NCBI GenBank assembly: GCA_949317995.1
Contig: OX439036.1
Span: 28,280,354-28,344,353 of the forward strand
DNA: 64,000 nt
Direction: 5' to 3'
Origin: Acholoe squamosa
Taxonomy: Eukaryota > Annelida > Polychaeta > Phyllodocida > Polynoidae
Shown: positions 23,746 through 34,200 of the stretch, in pieces
How positions within the stretch are numbered: the stretch's first letter is position 1
How the letters are laid out: each line of letters starts with the position of its first letter
Notes under the pieces: generated by a model
What the model was told of the DNA's origin: nothing
What the model saw: only the letters and a program-made list of their open reading frames with translations
Databases searched by the model: none
Translations under genes and position numbers: made by a program

Positions 23746-26502
23746 TCAGTCTCTTTCATTCAGGTCCACGTACACCGATGACGATCCCGTCCTGGGCTCT
23801 TGACCTCGCAGAGCCACGTTCACCGACTCTTTATGACCCTTGTTTACTGAATATGAGACAGCCGTAGCCCCATATGATTCCCCAGGTACTTCTGGTAACT
23901 GTCTTGATCTTCTTAACTGAGCCATGGCTCTGGCATGGCCCGTGTCAGATAACTGATGTGTATTTATCTCTCTGTTCCTTATTGGTGTCCAGCCCGCAGC
24001 TGATATCATAGGTATCTCTAGTGGTACACCTGTCGCCAGGCCCCCACTATACCTAATCAATCTTGTCATCACCGTAAATCCATAGTCACCGTTCAGTATC
24101 CCTGCTAACTTCTTTGACACCTTCACAGTGGCCGGTAATGGCAATGGCACTGTGTTTTCCGCCGTTGCCATCTCAGTGGAATATAACACTCGACCCCACT
24201 GCACTGTAGCTATGTACTTCGGGCACGAATAGCTTATTGCTACGTCTCTAATAAGAGCCTGTTCTGCTGGTCTTTGAAATACCTGGTCCAAAGGCATTAG
24301 ACTCTCCCCCAATGGTATTATTTCTGTGATCTCTTTAGTTGCCACCTGTAGGTACAGTCCATCCACTGGTTGAAGCCTCTTTAGTTGTCGCACCTTCCTC
24401 ACCAGTAGCGCTATTATTATTATCAGCACTATCAATATCAATGATAACATAGCTATCGTCGTTTTGTGTTCCGGATCTTCTTCCTCATAATTACCTCCGA
24501 CATCCTCACCGTATTTTTCATAGTCCCAAGTTTCTAGACTCCTTATTCTCATAGGCATTCTTGCTAATATGTATGCCATTAATAGTCTTTTTAAACAAAA
24601 ATATTGTACCACCATCAGAGTCATGACAATCACCCCTGCAATCATTATTGGTGAATAATCCCATAGTGATTCAGTGGGAAAATGGCCTCCACCACTCATG
24701 CCATCCAAATCAGGCAATGCTGATCCGTCTTCCATTGCACTCACCAAATTCTTAAGATTGACAGCTGCTGGCGACTGTTGTATTCTAGCCTTGTGCTTCA
24801 TTTTGGTCTTTACTAATTTTGGCAACACTTCATCTTGCAATACCTCCACAGTTTCACCATTTAATACGGCCTTAATCCATGTCAATTTCTTAACACTGTT
24901 CATTTGTAGCAAATCGTTATTTACAAAAGTCACATTAGTTTCCATGTTCACATGACCACATCCTGCCAAGCTGTAAGGCATCCACGCCCCGGCAGTCATG
25001 AATGCGCAATCACACCCAATGTTCAATATGGCGTAATGATGCATGTTCACCTTAACAGGTGGGCTTGATTGACACATCAATTGACCTTGTATGTCGGGTC
25101 CCGATACCAAAGTACGACCCTTTCCCAGTGCTATCGCAAATGAAGGAAAATTTGGTTGCACTATATAGTTGATCTCACATGTTTCTGCTATGGCCACCTT
25201 GTCATTTCTTATTAGTGCCGCCATGCACCCTCGCTCGGCTATTTTTCTCATGTGTGGAATATCTGGGCATACTGCTATTGAGTTGCCATGGCAACGCGCC
25301 CAATTCACCACTGGCTCTGATATATAATACCGCCCATTCTTTGATATGGCTACTTCTGATGGCAATCCCTCTATTCTCGTCCCGTCAGCTTCTTTATTGG
25401 CCAGCCGCACTGGTACTGGAAACACCTTTACAGAGTATACACAAAATATGTGTTCCTCTGACACCACCGGAATCCTTATCTGCATCTTCACACGACCTTG
25501 GTGCTGATATACTCGCACCACACTATTATCATAGTAATATTCAGGATCAGTAAAAGCGACTCTAAATCGTGGGTACGTAGCCTTTAGATATACTTCAGTG
25601 TTGATTATAGCTTCTTTCAAATCTTCTCTAGTGACCAATTTTGATGATAGTTTTCTTCGTGATGCCAATCTTACCTCAGCTGCCATATCCTTTATCTCAA
25701 TGAGTTCATTTAATAAATGTATAATATACCCCCATTTGACCCTTGTCAGCAGGCTTTCATGGTTGTATACAATGGATAGTTCATATAATGCCACACTGTG
25801 CATAGTTTGAGTTCTTTCCAGCAATTTCCGTCTCTTCAATGATATCTTAGCCATTTCATACAATTGCAACTGTCTATCAGCCAACTCTCCCACTTCCGCC
25901 ATGACGTCCTCCAAGCCATTGCTAGTACTTGTGGCCAATGTTTTAATAACATCACGCATCTTATAATACGAAGTCTTCAGTAATTGAATATCCTTTTCAT
26001 TTCTGGCTACATCATCAGCTCTTCCAGTGCCAAAAATATAGTACGACAACTCTCCTATAATATTTAGACCTGGTATACCTGCTCTCTTAGACCTTTTGAC
26101 TTGTTGTTGTTCAGGTATGTTTTCCATCAGCTTTTCCACTTCCTCCTCTCTGGCCTGTATTAATTTTCTAATAATTTGATTCAACCATTCTTATTTCTGT
26201 TTGATGTTGTCACAGGTATCTTCAAATAATAAGGTTCTGTTATGATGTTGAATATCACACATAACCTGCATGTTCTTCACACATTGTTCATAAATACTTT
26301 CCATTTCCGGCTCTGGTAATCTATCTGGTATCTCTAATACAAACACTTGTGACACATGATTGTGCTCAGCTGTAGAAATACGTCTACCAGGTTGCAAAAT
26401 GACACCTAATTCGGCTCTCTCTAAAGTCTCGAAAGTGTGCCTTCCAGCATCTACCACACCCCACAAGGAACATAAGACACATAGTATAGTTAGCCACGCC
26501 AT
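23746..26502 (-). CDS. env: Envelope region, baculovirus F-like (errantivirus Env type)
   Basis: The likely start is the ATG at 26502 in good context. The product begins with a signal-peptide-like MAWLTILCVLCSLWGVVDAG. Further on come a furin-type site (KRSKR) and directly after it a fusion-peptide-like stretch with GLNIIGEL and IFGTGRADD. This matches the pattern of baculovirus F and insect errantivirus Env class I fusion proteins. Then follow a helical region, a cysteine-bearing ectodomain, a hydrophobic segment (MIAGVIVMTLMVV), a second one (LSLILIVLIIIIALLV) and a tail of about 200 residues. Such proteins mediate membrane fusion in the related viruses. The region reads almost throughout, with about one break, and is treated here as a fossil. 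Confidence 0.8.
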
Positions 26503-26914
26503 TTTCTTCTTATTATGGCTTCCGGTTACAATTCGAGTTGGGTTACTACGACTCCTAACTGATCGCTCCTGGAAGTTTTTATGGATCTTGAACACTTAAT
26601 AAGCCCTATCGTGTCAGATAGTTCACCAGTTCATGACCCTTTTACCCCTTCTTGTATATATTTCCCGTCAATCTGAACACGTGTGCCTTCCTCTCCTATC
26701 TATCTGTACGTCTCTTCCATCTGATAACACCAATTTATTGGATTTGGAGTCTTTGTCTCAGCGACTCCTCCTAATGTGCCCTCAATTTTTTTTTTTTTTT
26801 ACTATAGTTTTCACTATATTTTTGTTTTCTTATTTCAACTTCCCATCCCCTTGGTTAGATACCTAGAATTAAATTCTCAGTCGATGCTTGACTTCCACCC
26901 TGTTCGCACTGAAG
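26503..26914. other. Spacer between env and the opposite-strand frame
   Basis: This is the divergent interval between the env start (minus strand) and the antisense frame start (plus strand). It holds a run of about 14 T near 26790 and, on the plus strand, a pyrimidine-rich stretch ending AAATTCTCAG at 26880 that looks like a splice acceptor just upstream of the plus-strand ATG. It might hold a bidirectional promoter or spliced leaders. No coding domain is seen. Confidence 0.4.
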
Positions 26915-28168
26915 ATGGCTAGTTATTCCAGCGTTTCTGTCAATGGCGCACTCGTCTATCTCCCGATAGACCGTCTCCAGCCCGGTTTTACCTACATCGT
27001 CGGCTGCAGAGACCTCTCCTCCACAGATGCTAACGTTACTCCGTGCATGCTAGTATGCACCGGACCGCAAGGCGCGACCATGCCCTCACACACCACCATT
27101 CGCGATCATCTACGCTTAGCTTGTAACATGACGGACATGACACTGCGCGTCATCCACCTGGATGGGATGCCCGATCCCAGTTACCGCCTGCAATCAACTG
27201 CTGCTGTACCTCCTGTTCCTGCACCTGCTTATCGGCCTGCTTATGTCAACATCACACCTCCGTCTGTCAACTTGACCACCTCTTTCATGCCACCCTGGAA
27301 TCCTACACAGATGTCTCCCCTGGGTGCGCGTCCCACCTATAGCGCCATAGTGCCTGCTACCTCTACCTCAAGTGCGTCGCTCACCTTCACCTCCAATGTA
27401 CTGACTACTTCCTCTACAGTCCTGCCGCTAGTTGTGGATACCTCTTTCCAGTATCCACTTCCTGCTTCCTTCGCTGTTTCTTCTACTCCTCGTCCATTAG
27501 CACCTCAACATCACTCTTCATATGTGGATTACAGTGTACTTTCTCACACACCTGCTGCTTCCAGTGTTTCGTCCTTCTACCACTCACTTTTACTAGCCAC
27601 TACTGCACCACTGACATCCAGAACCACCCTATCTTCCAATCCCATTTATTCCACCGCGACTTCACATCACTTCTCCACCAGCACCACTACTTCCGGTCAG
27701 TTTCCTGCTGTATCCTCATTAAGAATGCCTCACATCACCACCCGAGCTGCTCCAGCTGTAGAGGCCCGCGCCACCTCGGCTTTTAGGTCTCCGCCTTCCT
27801 GCCTACATACGCCCGCTCTGGCCCTGACCTCTTCTACTTCCGGTCAGTTTACTTCATCTTCATCCACTGCAGCTTCACTTCCACACCTTCCAGTAATGTC
27901 GCCCTCGTTCTGGAGTACTCTGGCTATCTCACCTGGACATCCACCCTTCTCACCATTGACCTGTCAGTCCAGCACCATGGCCTCTTCCTCACGACTGACT
28001 CACAGTTCTTCTACCATCATATCTCTCTTGACATCTTCATCTGCTACCACTACGCGACATCATCCCTATCAGCTTTCTGCCAGACCACAAGCCTCCCGTT
28101 CTTCTAATCTTGGAGGTCCTATCCTTCCAACATTGGCTTCCCCAGCTTCTACCCTCTCGCAGAAGTAA
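26915..28168 (+). CDS. Antisense gene inside the retroelement (Ser/Thr/Pro-rich protein)
   Basis: A 417-codon frame from an ATG in good context (GAAGATGG), running opposite to gag, pol and env. Residues 1 to about 92 have mixed, domain-like composition with four cysteines and many aliphatic residues, and no family I recognise. The remainder is rich in Ser, Thr, Pro and Ala with little charge. I see no minus-strand frame of any length across this interval, so it is not a shadow of a sense gene. A donor-like GTAAGTAT overlaps the end of the frame (28165) and acceptor-like sites follow at 28749 and 28964, so the transcript may be spliced further. Antisense genes are known in some retroviruses (HTLV-1 HBZ) but I know of none in this family. 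The function is unknown. Confidence 0.65.
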   Translation: MASYSSVSVNGALVYLPIDRLQPGFTYIVGCRDLSSTDANVTPCMLVCTGPQGATMPSHTTIRDHLRLACNMTDMTLRVIHLDGMPDPSYRLQSTAAVPPVPAPAYRPAYVNITPPSVNLTTSFMPPWNPTQMSPLGARPTYSAIVPATSTSSASLTFTSNVLTTSSTVLPLVVDTSFQYPLPASFAVSSTPRPLAPQHHSSYVDYSVLSHTPAASSVSSFYHSLLLATTAPLTSRTTLSSNPIYSTATSHHFSTSTTTSGQFPAVSSLRMPHITTRAAPAVEARATSAFRSPPSCLHTPALALTSSTSGQFTSSSSTAASLPHLPVMSPSFWSTLAISPGHPPFSPLTCQSSTMASSSRLTHSSSTIISLLTSSSATTTRHHPYQLSARPQASRSSNLGGPILPTLASPASTLSQK

Positions 28169-29379
28169 GTATATTTCCCTAGTGATTCATACTTTGATTC
28201 CTAGAGACGCTCACTTCGTTCTTGTAATAAGATACTATACACATATTTTCTTTTAAAATATATGCATAAGCTAACTCTATAAAGTCGCTGAGCTCCTCTG
28301 ATTTGTGAGTAGTGGCGATCACATTCACATTCCCAGGTGTATAACTAATCTCATTAATACACCCATATGGCTGAATTTTATGTGTCCTAATACCTTCTTA
28401 GAAAAGAATTTCACTCACACTTATTTTTGAATATATATCTACAGCTATAGACATCGTATTTCCTTTCTCAGAGTCTGGGCCTCTTAAATAATTAAACCAT
28501 TATAGGCTCTGGTTCTTTAACAGAATGCCTTACTTCTGGACAAATATATCCTTTAAATTTAGGCCTCTTAATTATGGACCTTGTTACTGGAGTCATTCTA
28601 TGTGTGTCGCGACTGTGGTCCTGCTGGTTCCGACTAGTGTTTCCATTCACCCTTAGACAACTTATAAGGTGCCCCATAGTGGTTGCCTCCTGTATGTGAT
28701 GCACTTCTTTCTCTTTATCTCATATACCTGCTTTATTTACTATCTTCAGTTCTTCTCCTGCTTCATCTGCTGATGATGATGATGCCTCTACTCCTTCTAG
28801 TCCTTAAATCTTCACTTCAGGTATGTATTTCTAATATGTTTTATATTAAATGCATCCTAAATGGATCCGACCTTTTACAATTTTCCACAGACTGTATTAA
28901 GTATTTAAGTCTTATCCATAGAGTAGGGTGTATTTGAGCCTTAATATCTCTACCCTCTCTACAGTGGGCGATGATTCCTTTCCTTCAGTAATTTATTACT
29001 GATCTCCATTAATTCATCTCAACCGCTATGAACCTTCCGTTGTCTATGATCCAGGCTTTTCCACTAGAACTCATGTTTATAGCTTATCTAAACTGCTGAT
29101 TATGTTGTCTTGTCTTGGTTATGTCCGCGTAGCATGCTAGTTGTTCTATCTTGTTAAACTTTTGAGTGTAGTCTGTATCTATTGCTTGCCGATGTCTGTA
29201 CAGCTGGAGTTCCACTCCTATACTGCCAACTGTCTTGCTTGTCATTGCATCTTATCTCTTTCTTTACCTGCGCATGTCTGCTCTCTTCCCCCCCCCTCTT
29301 CTGTTACTAGGCTGTTAATATACATATGTCTGTCTCAGTGTCCGACACTTCCCCCCCCCCCCTTTTCTCACTCACGTGT
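28169..29379. other. Interval with plus-strand splice-like signals, no clear gene
   Basis: On the plus strand there is a strong acceptor-like TTTACTATCTTCAG ending at 28749, a donor-like GTATGTAT at 28821, and another acceptor-like CCTCTCTACAG ending at 28964. These suggest small exons of the antisense transcript. A 70-codon minus-strand frame near 28492-28704 has no ATG start or known motif. Runs of C lie near 29290 and 29350. Confidence 0.35.
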
Positions 29380-29721
29380 TCATTCCCCCGCTGGCTCTGT
29401 TTCCGCGCCGTCATTCTCGCGCTGTCTTTTCTGTCTCTTTCCTCCTGTACCCCATTCTTTCCATGCATCTGGAGCTGCAAATACTGCCATGGTTATTTGC
29501 TGTATCTTCCATGCAGTATTCTTACTTTCCTCAGGTAATTTCCTGACCCAAGTTTTCACTTCACCTTTCATTCCCCACAATAATAATGCCACATATTCCA
29601 TTTCCCCTAGATCATATATTCTCTTAATCAGATCCATGTCGTAGAAATATTCTTCTATCTTTTCTCCTGGTGCTCCTCTAAATGTAGGTGGCGTTATACT
29701 GATACCTGCCATTTTGTACAT
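29380..29721 (-). CDS. Second, small capsid-like protein of the retroelement
   Basis: A 113-codon frame with an ATG. Over about 72 residues it aligns almost without gaps to the N-terminal capsid part of the element's own gag. Shared features are P-x-F-x-G-x-PGE, a YF pair, a G-x-K-x-W-like core, PE-x-x-K-x-T and a final VF. About a fifth to a quarter of positions are identical by eye. It then ends in a short basic tail (GGKRQKRQR). Lacking the C-terminal capsid half and zinc knuckle, it could interfere with or modulate particle assembly, or be a relic of an internal duplication. The role is inferred, while the similarity is seen directly. Confidence 0.65.
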   Translation of the reverse strand: MYKMAGISITPPTFRGAPGEKIEEYFYDMDLIKRIYDLGEMEYVALLLWGMKGEVKTWVRKLPEESKNTAWKIQQITMAVFAAPDAWKEWGTGGKRQKRQRENDGAETEPAGE

Positions 29722-29811
29722 TTCTTCAACCTCTCACAACGTTCCCCTAACAGGTATTGTATTTCATAACTGTACAGTCCCTCTGTTCTCTCCTATCAAC
29801 TCATATCCTTT

Positions 29812-30297
29812 CTAGTTATATTTATCAAAGTCTTCAGTTACATCCTCCTCCTCCAGGGTCGTCTCATTGTCTTTAACCCCGGATGTTAATACTCCTTGGG
29901 TGATATGCTTTCCCTTTTGCTTCAGTTTAAACATTTCCCAAGTTTCGTCTCTTTGTCTACACTGCCTGCATCGTTTCCCTCTACTAGTCTTGCGATGCCT
30001 CCTACACTTTCTTGAGAAAAAGAATGCATTAGTCACACTCCCTACTCCATATTTAAAGTGATGTCTGTTTACTTGTTCTCTCAGATATCTTGGCAATCTC
30101 GCGATGTCCAATTTTAGTTTTGATATTTTCTGCATTACTATATCCTGTAACGTCGCCCCATTGTATCTGAATACCTTCGGCAATGAATATTCAAATCCAT
30201 ATATAGCATCCAGCGCGTCTTCTACCTGTTGTCCCCTATATCTCCCTGCCTTTACTATAGATGGTGCTCTCTTTCCCGCATCCTCACTAGTGGACAT
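29812..30297 (-). CDS. Arg/Lys-rich accessory protein of the retroelement
   Basis: A 161-residue frame from the ATG at 30297, whose A is also the last base of the stop of the upstream zinc-finger frame (TAATG). The same frame is open further upstream without an ATG. The N-terminal two thirds is mixed. Around residues 95-130 it has a strongly basic stretch with cysteines (RKCRRHRK, then GKRCRQCRQR), like a nuclear-localisation or RNA-binding region. The C-terminus is acidic (TTLEEEDVTEDFD). No family is recognised. A Rev/Tat/Rex-like regulatory role is a guess from composition and position only. Confidence 0.55.
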   Translation of the reverse strand: MSTSEDAGKRAPSIVKAGRYRGQQVEDALDAIYGFEYSLPKVFRYNGATLQDIVMQKISKLKLDIARLPRYLREQVNRHHFKYGVGSVTNAFFFSRKCRRHRKTSRGKRCRQCRQRDETWEMFKLKQKGKHITQGVLTSGVKDNETTLEEEDVTEDFDKYN

Positions 30298-30884
30298 TAT
30301 ATGAGATGTTTTATCCCATGTACCTGTTCCAGGTGTTTGGCCGCTCCTGCCGCTGTTGCTGTTGTTCTGCCACAAATGTGACAGAGCCTTGATGTCACTT
30401 GTCTTCTGCTGTAATACTCTTCTATCAATATGTCATCCAATCTGATTGATGTATCCAGCACAAATTCATCGTCTTTACTATAAAATATTGATGGTTCTGT
30501 CTGTGTCGCTGTTTCTGTGGTCTGAGTCTCTCTCTTAATTATACCACCAGTGCCTTGTAGAGTGGCATCCAACAGCCACTCCCATTCTGTCTGTCCCACG
30601 GTGATGTCACGTATGCTATCCCATATGTTTCCCTGATGATTTACCAGGACCTCGGCTTGAGCTGCTTCCACCACCTGTATTGGCTCTTGCGCTGAGCTTG
30701 GTTGGCCTGACGTTGAAGTCGCACCAAATCCTTTTTCATTTGTTTCTGTTGTTGTTGAACTTGCTGCAGACACTGTGCTCCTTTCATTGTAAGTGCTATT
30801 GCAATAGTTGTCTTGAATCATCCACGTATTATAGTATTGTTGGTATTGCTGTTCTCCAACACTATCGTACCAGCTATCTGCCAT
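30297..30884 (-). CDS. C2H2 zinc-finger accessory protein of the retroelement
   Basis: A 195-residue frame with an ATG in good context (CGGATGG). The N-terminus is rich in Tyr, Gln, Ser and Thr, followed by an acidic middle with a Thr/Glu-Thr stretch (TQTTETATQTEP). Near the C-terminus is one C2H2 finger, LCHICGRTTATAAGAAKHLE then QVHG, with a C-x2-C ... H-x4-H arrangement. Its stop overlaps the ATG of the next frame by one base (TAATG), a layout used for termination-reinitiation in influenza B M and in some retroelements. Single C2H2 fingers can bind DNA, RNA or protein, and the target is unknown. I know of no standard gene of this kind in Ty3/gypsy elements. Confidence 0.65.
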   Translation of the reverse strand: MADSWYDSVGEQQYQQYYNTWMIQDNYCNSTYNERSTVSAASSTTTETNEKGFGATSTSGQPSSAQEPIQVVEAAQAEVLVNHQGNIWDSIRDITVGQTEWEWLLDATLQGTGGIIKRETQTTETATQTEPSIFYSKDDEFVLDTSIRLDDILIEEYYSRRQVTSRLCHICGRTTATAAGAAKHLEQVHGIKHLI

Positions 30885-31213
30885 CCGTCCATCAGCACCT
30901 GCTATTTACTGTGAGGTCTTATCTCGTCCCTCGTTGTGCGCGCACTGCCACATCCTGATGCATCTCCTCCTGCATATACCTGTTGCGCTGGTCTCCCCCC
31001 CTCCCCTCTTTTCCTACCTTGCCCTACTTTTCCCTTTTCTTTGTGTATCGCCCTCCTTTCCGTCTACCTGCATGAGTCAGCTTGACCTGCTCCTCCGGGC
31101 GGCCCCTCCCCCTTCGGCACCTGCATAACCCCCCCCCCCTTTTTCCCTCATAGCAACACACGTCCATACTACAGGATTATCGCCCACCCTGTAGTATTCC
31201 GTCTAAGCTCACC
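30885..31213 (-). other. Spacer between pol and the zinc-finger frame
   Basis: About 330 bp with no minus-strand frame of note. It contains C-runs near 31131 and pyrimidine-rich plus-strand text. On the element strand it would be the leader of the accessory genes, for example a splice acceptor region, but no acceptor stands out. Confidence 0.35.
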
Positions 31214-34200
31214 CTATTCTCCATCGCTGGATGAGCTGAGCTCCTCTCTGCCTCTCCTGTGATGCTTACAAATCGGTCCCTTTGGAATGATATGTTCACT
31301 GCTAGATTCCTCACTCATAATAGCCCCTGCAGCCAATTGCGCCCTCCTATCTCTTTGCCTCCGTCTTCTCTCAGCCCTATCCTCTCTCTCTTTTCTTTTC
31401 TGCCTTCTCTCCATTTCTTCTCTCTCTCTTTCCTCGTCCATCTGTCTCTTCACCTCGACATTTCTCACTCTACCCTTCCTTTTCTCTTCATTATCCTGTC
31501 TTCGGCCACCCTCGACCTTATCAATATCACTATCCTGTAACCCTTTCTTTTTACACCAATTATCGACCACAGCTTCCTGCCTGTGCTTCTCCCGGCTATC
31601 TCGCCGTACAACTCCATCTTTCTCATTATCAGATTCCTGTATAGGTGCGCGCGGTCCAGCTCCGGCCACCTCTCTCTTTTTCTCATGTGCACTTCTATCG
31701 TCGTCTGACGTTTTCAATTTGTCCTCCTTATCAGCGCCCGCTAGCGCTGTATCCTCCAGACCAGATGAAGGATGTTCTACCTCAGTCACCCCTTTAGGGT
31801 CCTCACGTCTTATATCCTGTATTTCCACTTCTGGTTCCACTTCTGTTCTATCCACTTCCACAGTCCTCTCATCTTTGGCTACTCCTTCGTCATTTTCACC
31901 CTCCCCTTTGTATGCTCTCTTCAGCTTATTCACATTTACCAAGTGAGGTATCTCTTTGCCCGTCTTCACTGCTCTCAACCTCACCCTGTTATCCCCCACC
32001 ACCTCTATTATCCTATGTGGCCCCGTGTATCTACCAGCAAACTTCGATGTGTTATTCACCGCGCATCTCGGATCATAGTAATATACCCACTCCCCCTCTA
32101 TAAAAGATACAGGTCGAGCCCGTCCATCCAATCTACGTCTGAGCTGCTCCTCATACCTAGCAGTATGAGCGTTGGCCGCCTCCTGTAACAACTGTATGCT
32201 ATGATTGGTCCTTATAAACCAATCTCTCTCAGATGGCACTTTAGGCAGTGGCCTTTCCTCAGCAAAGGACATAGCCACTGGATCCCTCCCGAATTGTAGT
32301 GCATATGGTGAAAACCCCGTCCTCATACTAATATTTGAGCGCACCGTCCACAATGCAATGGGTAACAGCTCTGGCCAGTGTTCATGGTCCTCGGTCACAT
32401 AGCATCCTATCGTATCCTCTAATGATTTATGCAATCTTTCAACCCTGGCATTTCCGGTCGGATTCCTAGAAGACGTAAACCTCTGTTTGGTTGATAGTCT
32501 AGCTGTAACCTCACGAAAAACCTGACCCATATATGTAGACCCTCTGTCACTGCACAGCACTTCCACCTTGCCGTACCTACACACGATCTCCCGTAGAAAC
32601 ACCCCAGCTGCCGTGTGCGCAGTTGTGTCTTTAGTACAGAATGCCTCCGGCCATCCCGTCAGCAGGTCTATGAAGGTCATAATATATTTATAACCTTCTT
32701 TGGACCTACGTAGTGGCCCAACAAAATCTGTCTGTATCACTTGCCATGGATAATCCGGTGTATCCCATGATCTTGCCTTGGCCCTAAAGTGAGGTGCTCT
32801 TTTTCTCAACGCGCACCTTTCACATAGCCGCACGTATCTAGCTATGTCCACCATCATATTTTTCCAATAAAACCTAGCCTGTACTTTTGTATTTAGCGCC
32901 ACTGTTCCCACATGTCCTCCGCACATGATATCATCATGCATGAGATAGAGCACTCTATTCACCATAGCCTTAGGCACCACTATCCTTGGGTTTAGGTCAG
33001 CTATAGGCTCACCCCTCTTTCTAGCTGGTTTTATATACTTGCATAACAATCCATCTTTCATACCCATGAAATCAGCATTATGTAAAATCCCTCGCGCCTT
33101 TTCCTCATCCACTGGCAATTCATCTCCCGCCAAATATCTCATCATCCCCCTGCAGAATCCATCCTTCCACTGCTCCTGAATGAAGGTTTCCCTATCCAAT
33201 TCCTCCCCTACAAGTTCCATCACGAGTAACTCACATCCCACCTCAGGCTCAAACTCCCCCGACTCCTCGCCAGGTGTATCCTGTCCCACTGCCAACGGCA
33301 CTCTGGATATAAAATCCGGCAGGTAGTGAGTGGCTCCCGGCTCATACCTGATCTCATAGTCAAAGTCAGTCATTGCTAAACCCCATCTAGTCAACCTTTT
33401 GGATGGAGCCTTACTGGCTTGCTGAAGCAAAGGTATTAATGGTTGATGGTCTGTTATTATCGTAATCTTAGCTCCCGTCAACATATCCTCAAATTTCTTC
33501 AATACTCTTATAACAGCTAGGCCTTCTTTCTCTGTTATAGTGTAGTTTCTTTCAGCCTTTGTAAATGTATACCCATAATATGTTACCGGTCTCAGCAATC
33601 CATCCCTCTTTACACAGATGGCCGCTCCACACGCGCCATCCGAAGCATCCGTTAAAACATAAAAGTGGCCTCCAATCTCTGGGTGAACCAATAACGGTGT
33701 GCTCGCTAATGCTGCTTGTATTTTCTTGAATGACACCTCACACTCATCCGTCCACTTAAATGGCACCTTAATTTTCAACAAATTATTCAGAGGCATCGAC
33801 AAAACAGCATAGTTAGGAATAAAACTCCTGTAATAATTACAAAGCCCCAGAAAGGATCTAGTTGTATGTTCATTATACGGTCTACCAAATTCCTGCACCT
33901 TTCTGATCACTTTAGACTGTGTCTGCACTCCTTCAGCATTAATAATGTGCCCCAAAAACTTGATTTCCGCTTTGCCCCACTCACATTTTTCTGGCTTGAC
34001 TGTTAAACCTGCTTTACCTAAAGCTGCCAATACTCTGCCAACATTAGTAATATGGTTGTCCACATCCGGATCAAAGATAATAATATCGTCTAGGTAGGCT
34101 AAACAAGTACGTGGTATTAAGCCTCCTAGTGCTAATGACATAATCTTAGTAAATTGCCATGGGCTCTGCTTCATACCAAACGGCATCCTCGTCCATTGCC

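Noticed and set aside
29141-29644. 167-codon plus-strand frame
   Set aside because: It overlaps the capsid-like frame on the other strand, which has a real sequence relative. The plus frame has only low-complexity Ser/Pro/Leu text.
26503-31213. A separate mobile element inserted between pol and env
   Set aside because: I found no terminal repeats or target duplication around the block, and one of its frames is related to the element's own gag. It looks integral, though comparison with other copies would decide.
31287-31946. 219-codon plus-strand Ser/Leu/Phe-rich frame
   Set aside because: It lies exactly opposite the charged tail of pol. GAA/GAG/AAG-rich sense codons read backwards give Ser, Leu and Phe, so it is a shadow.
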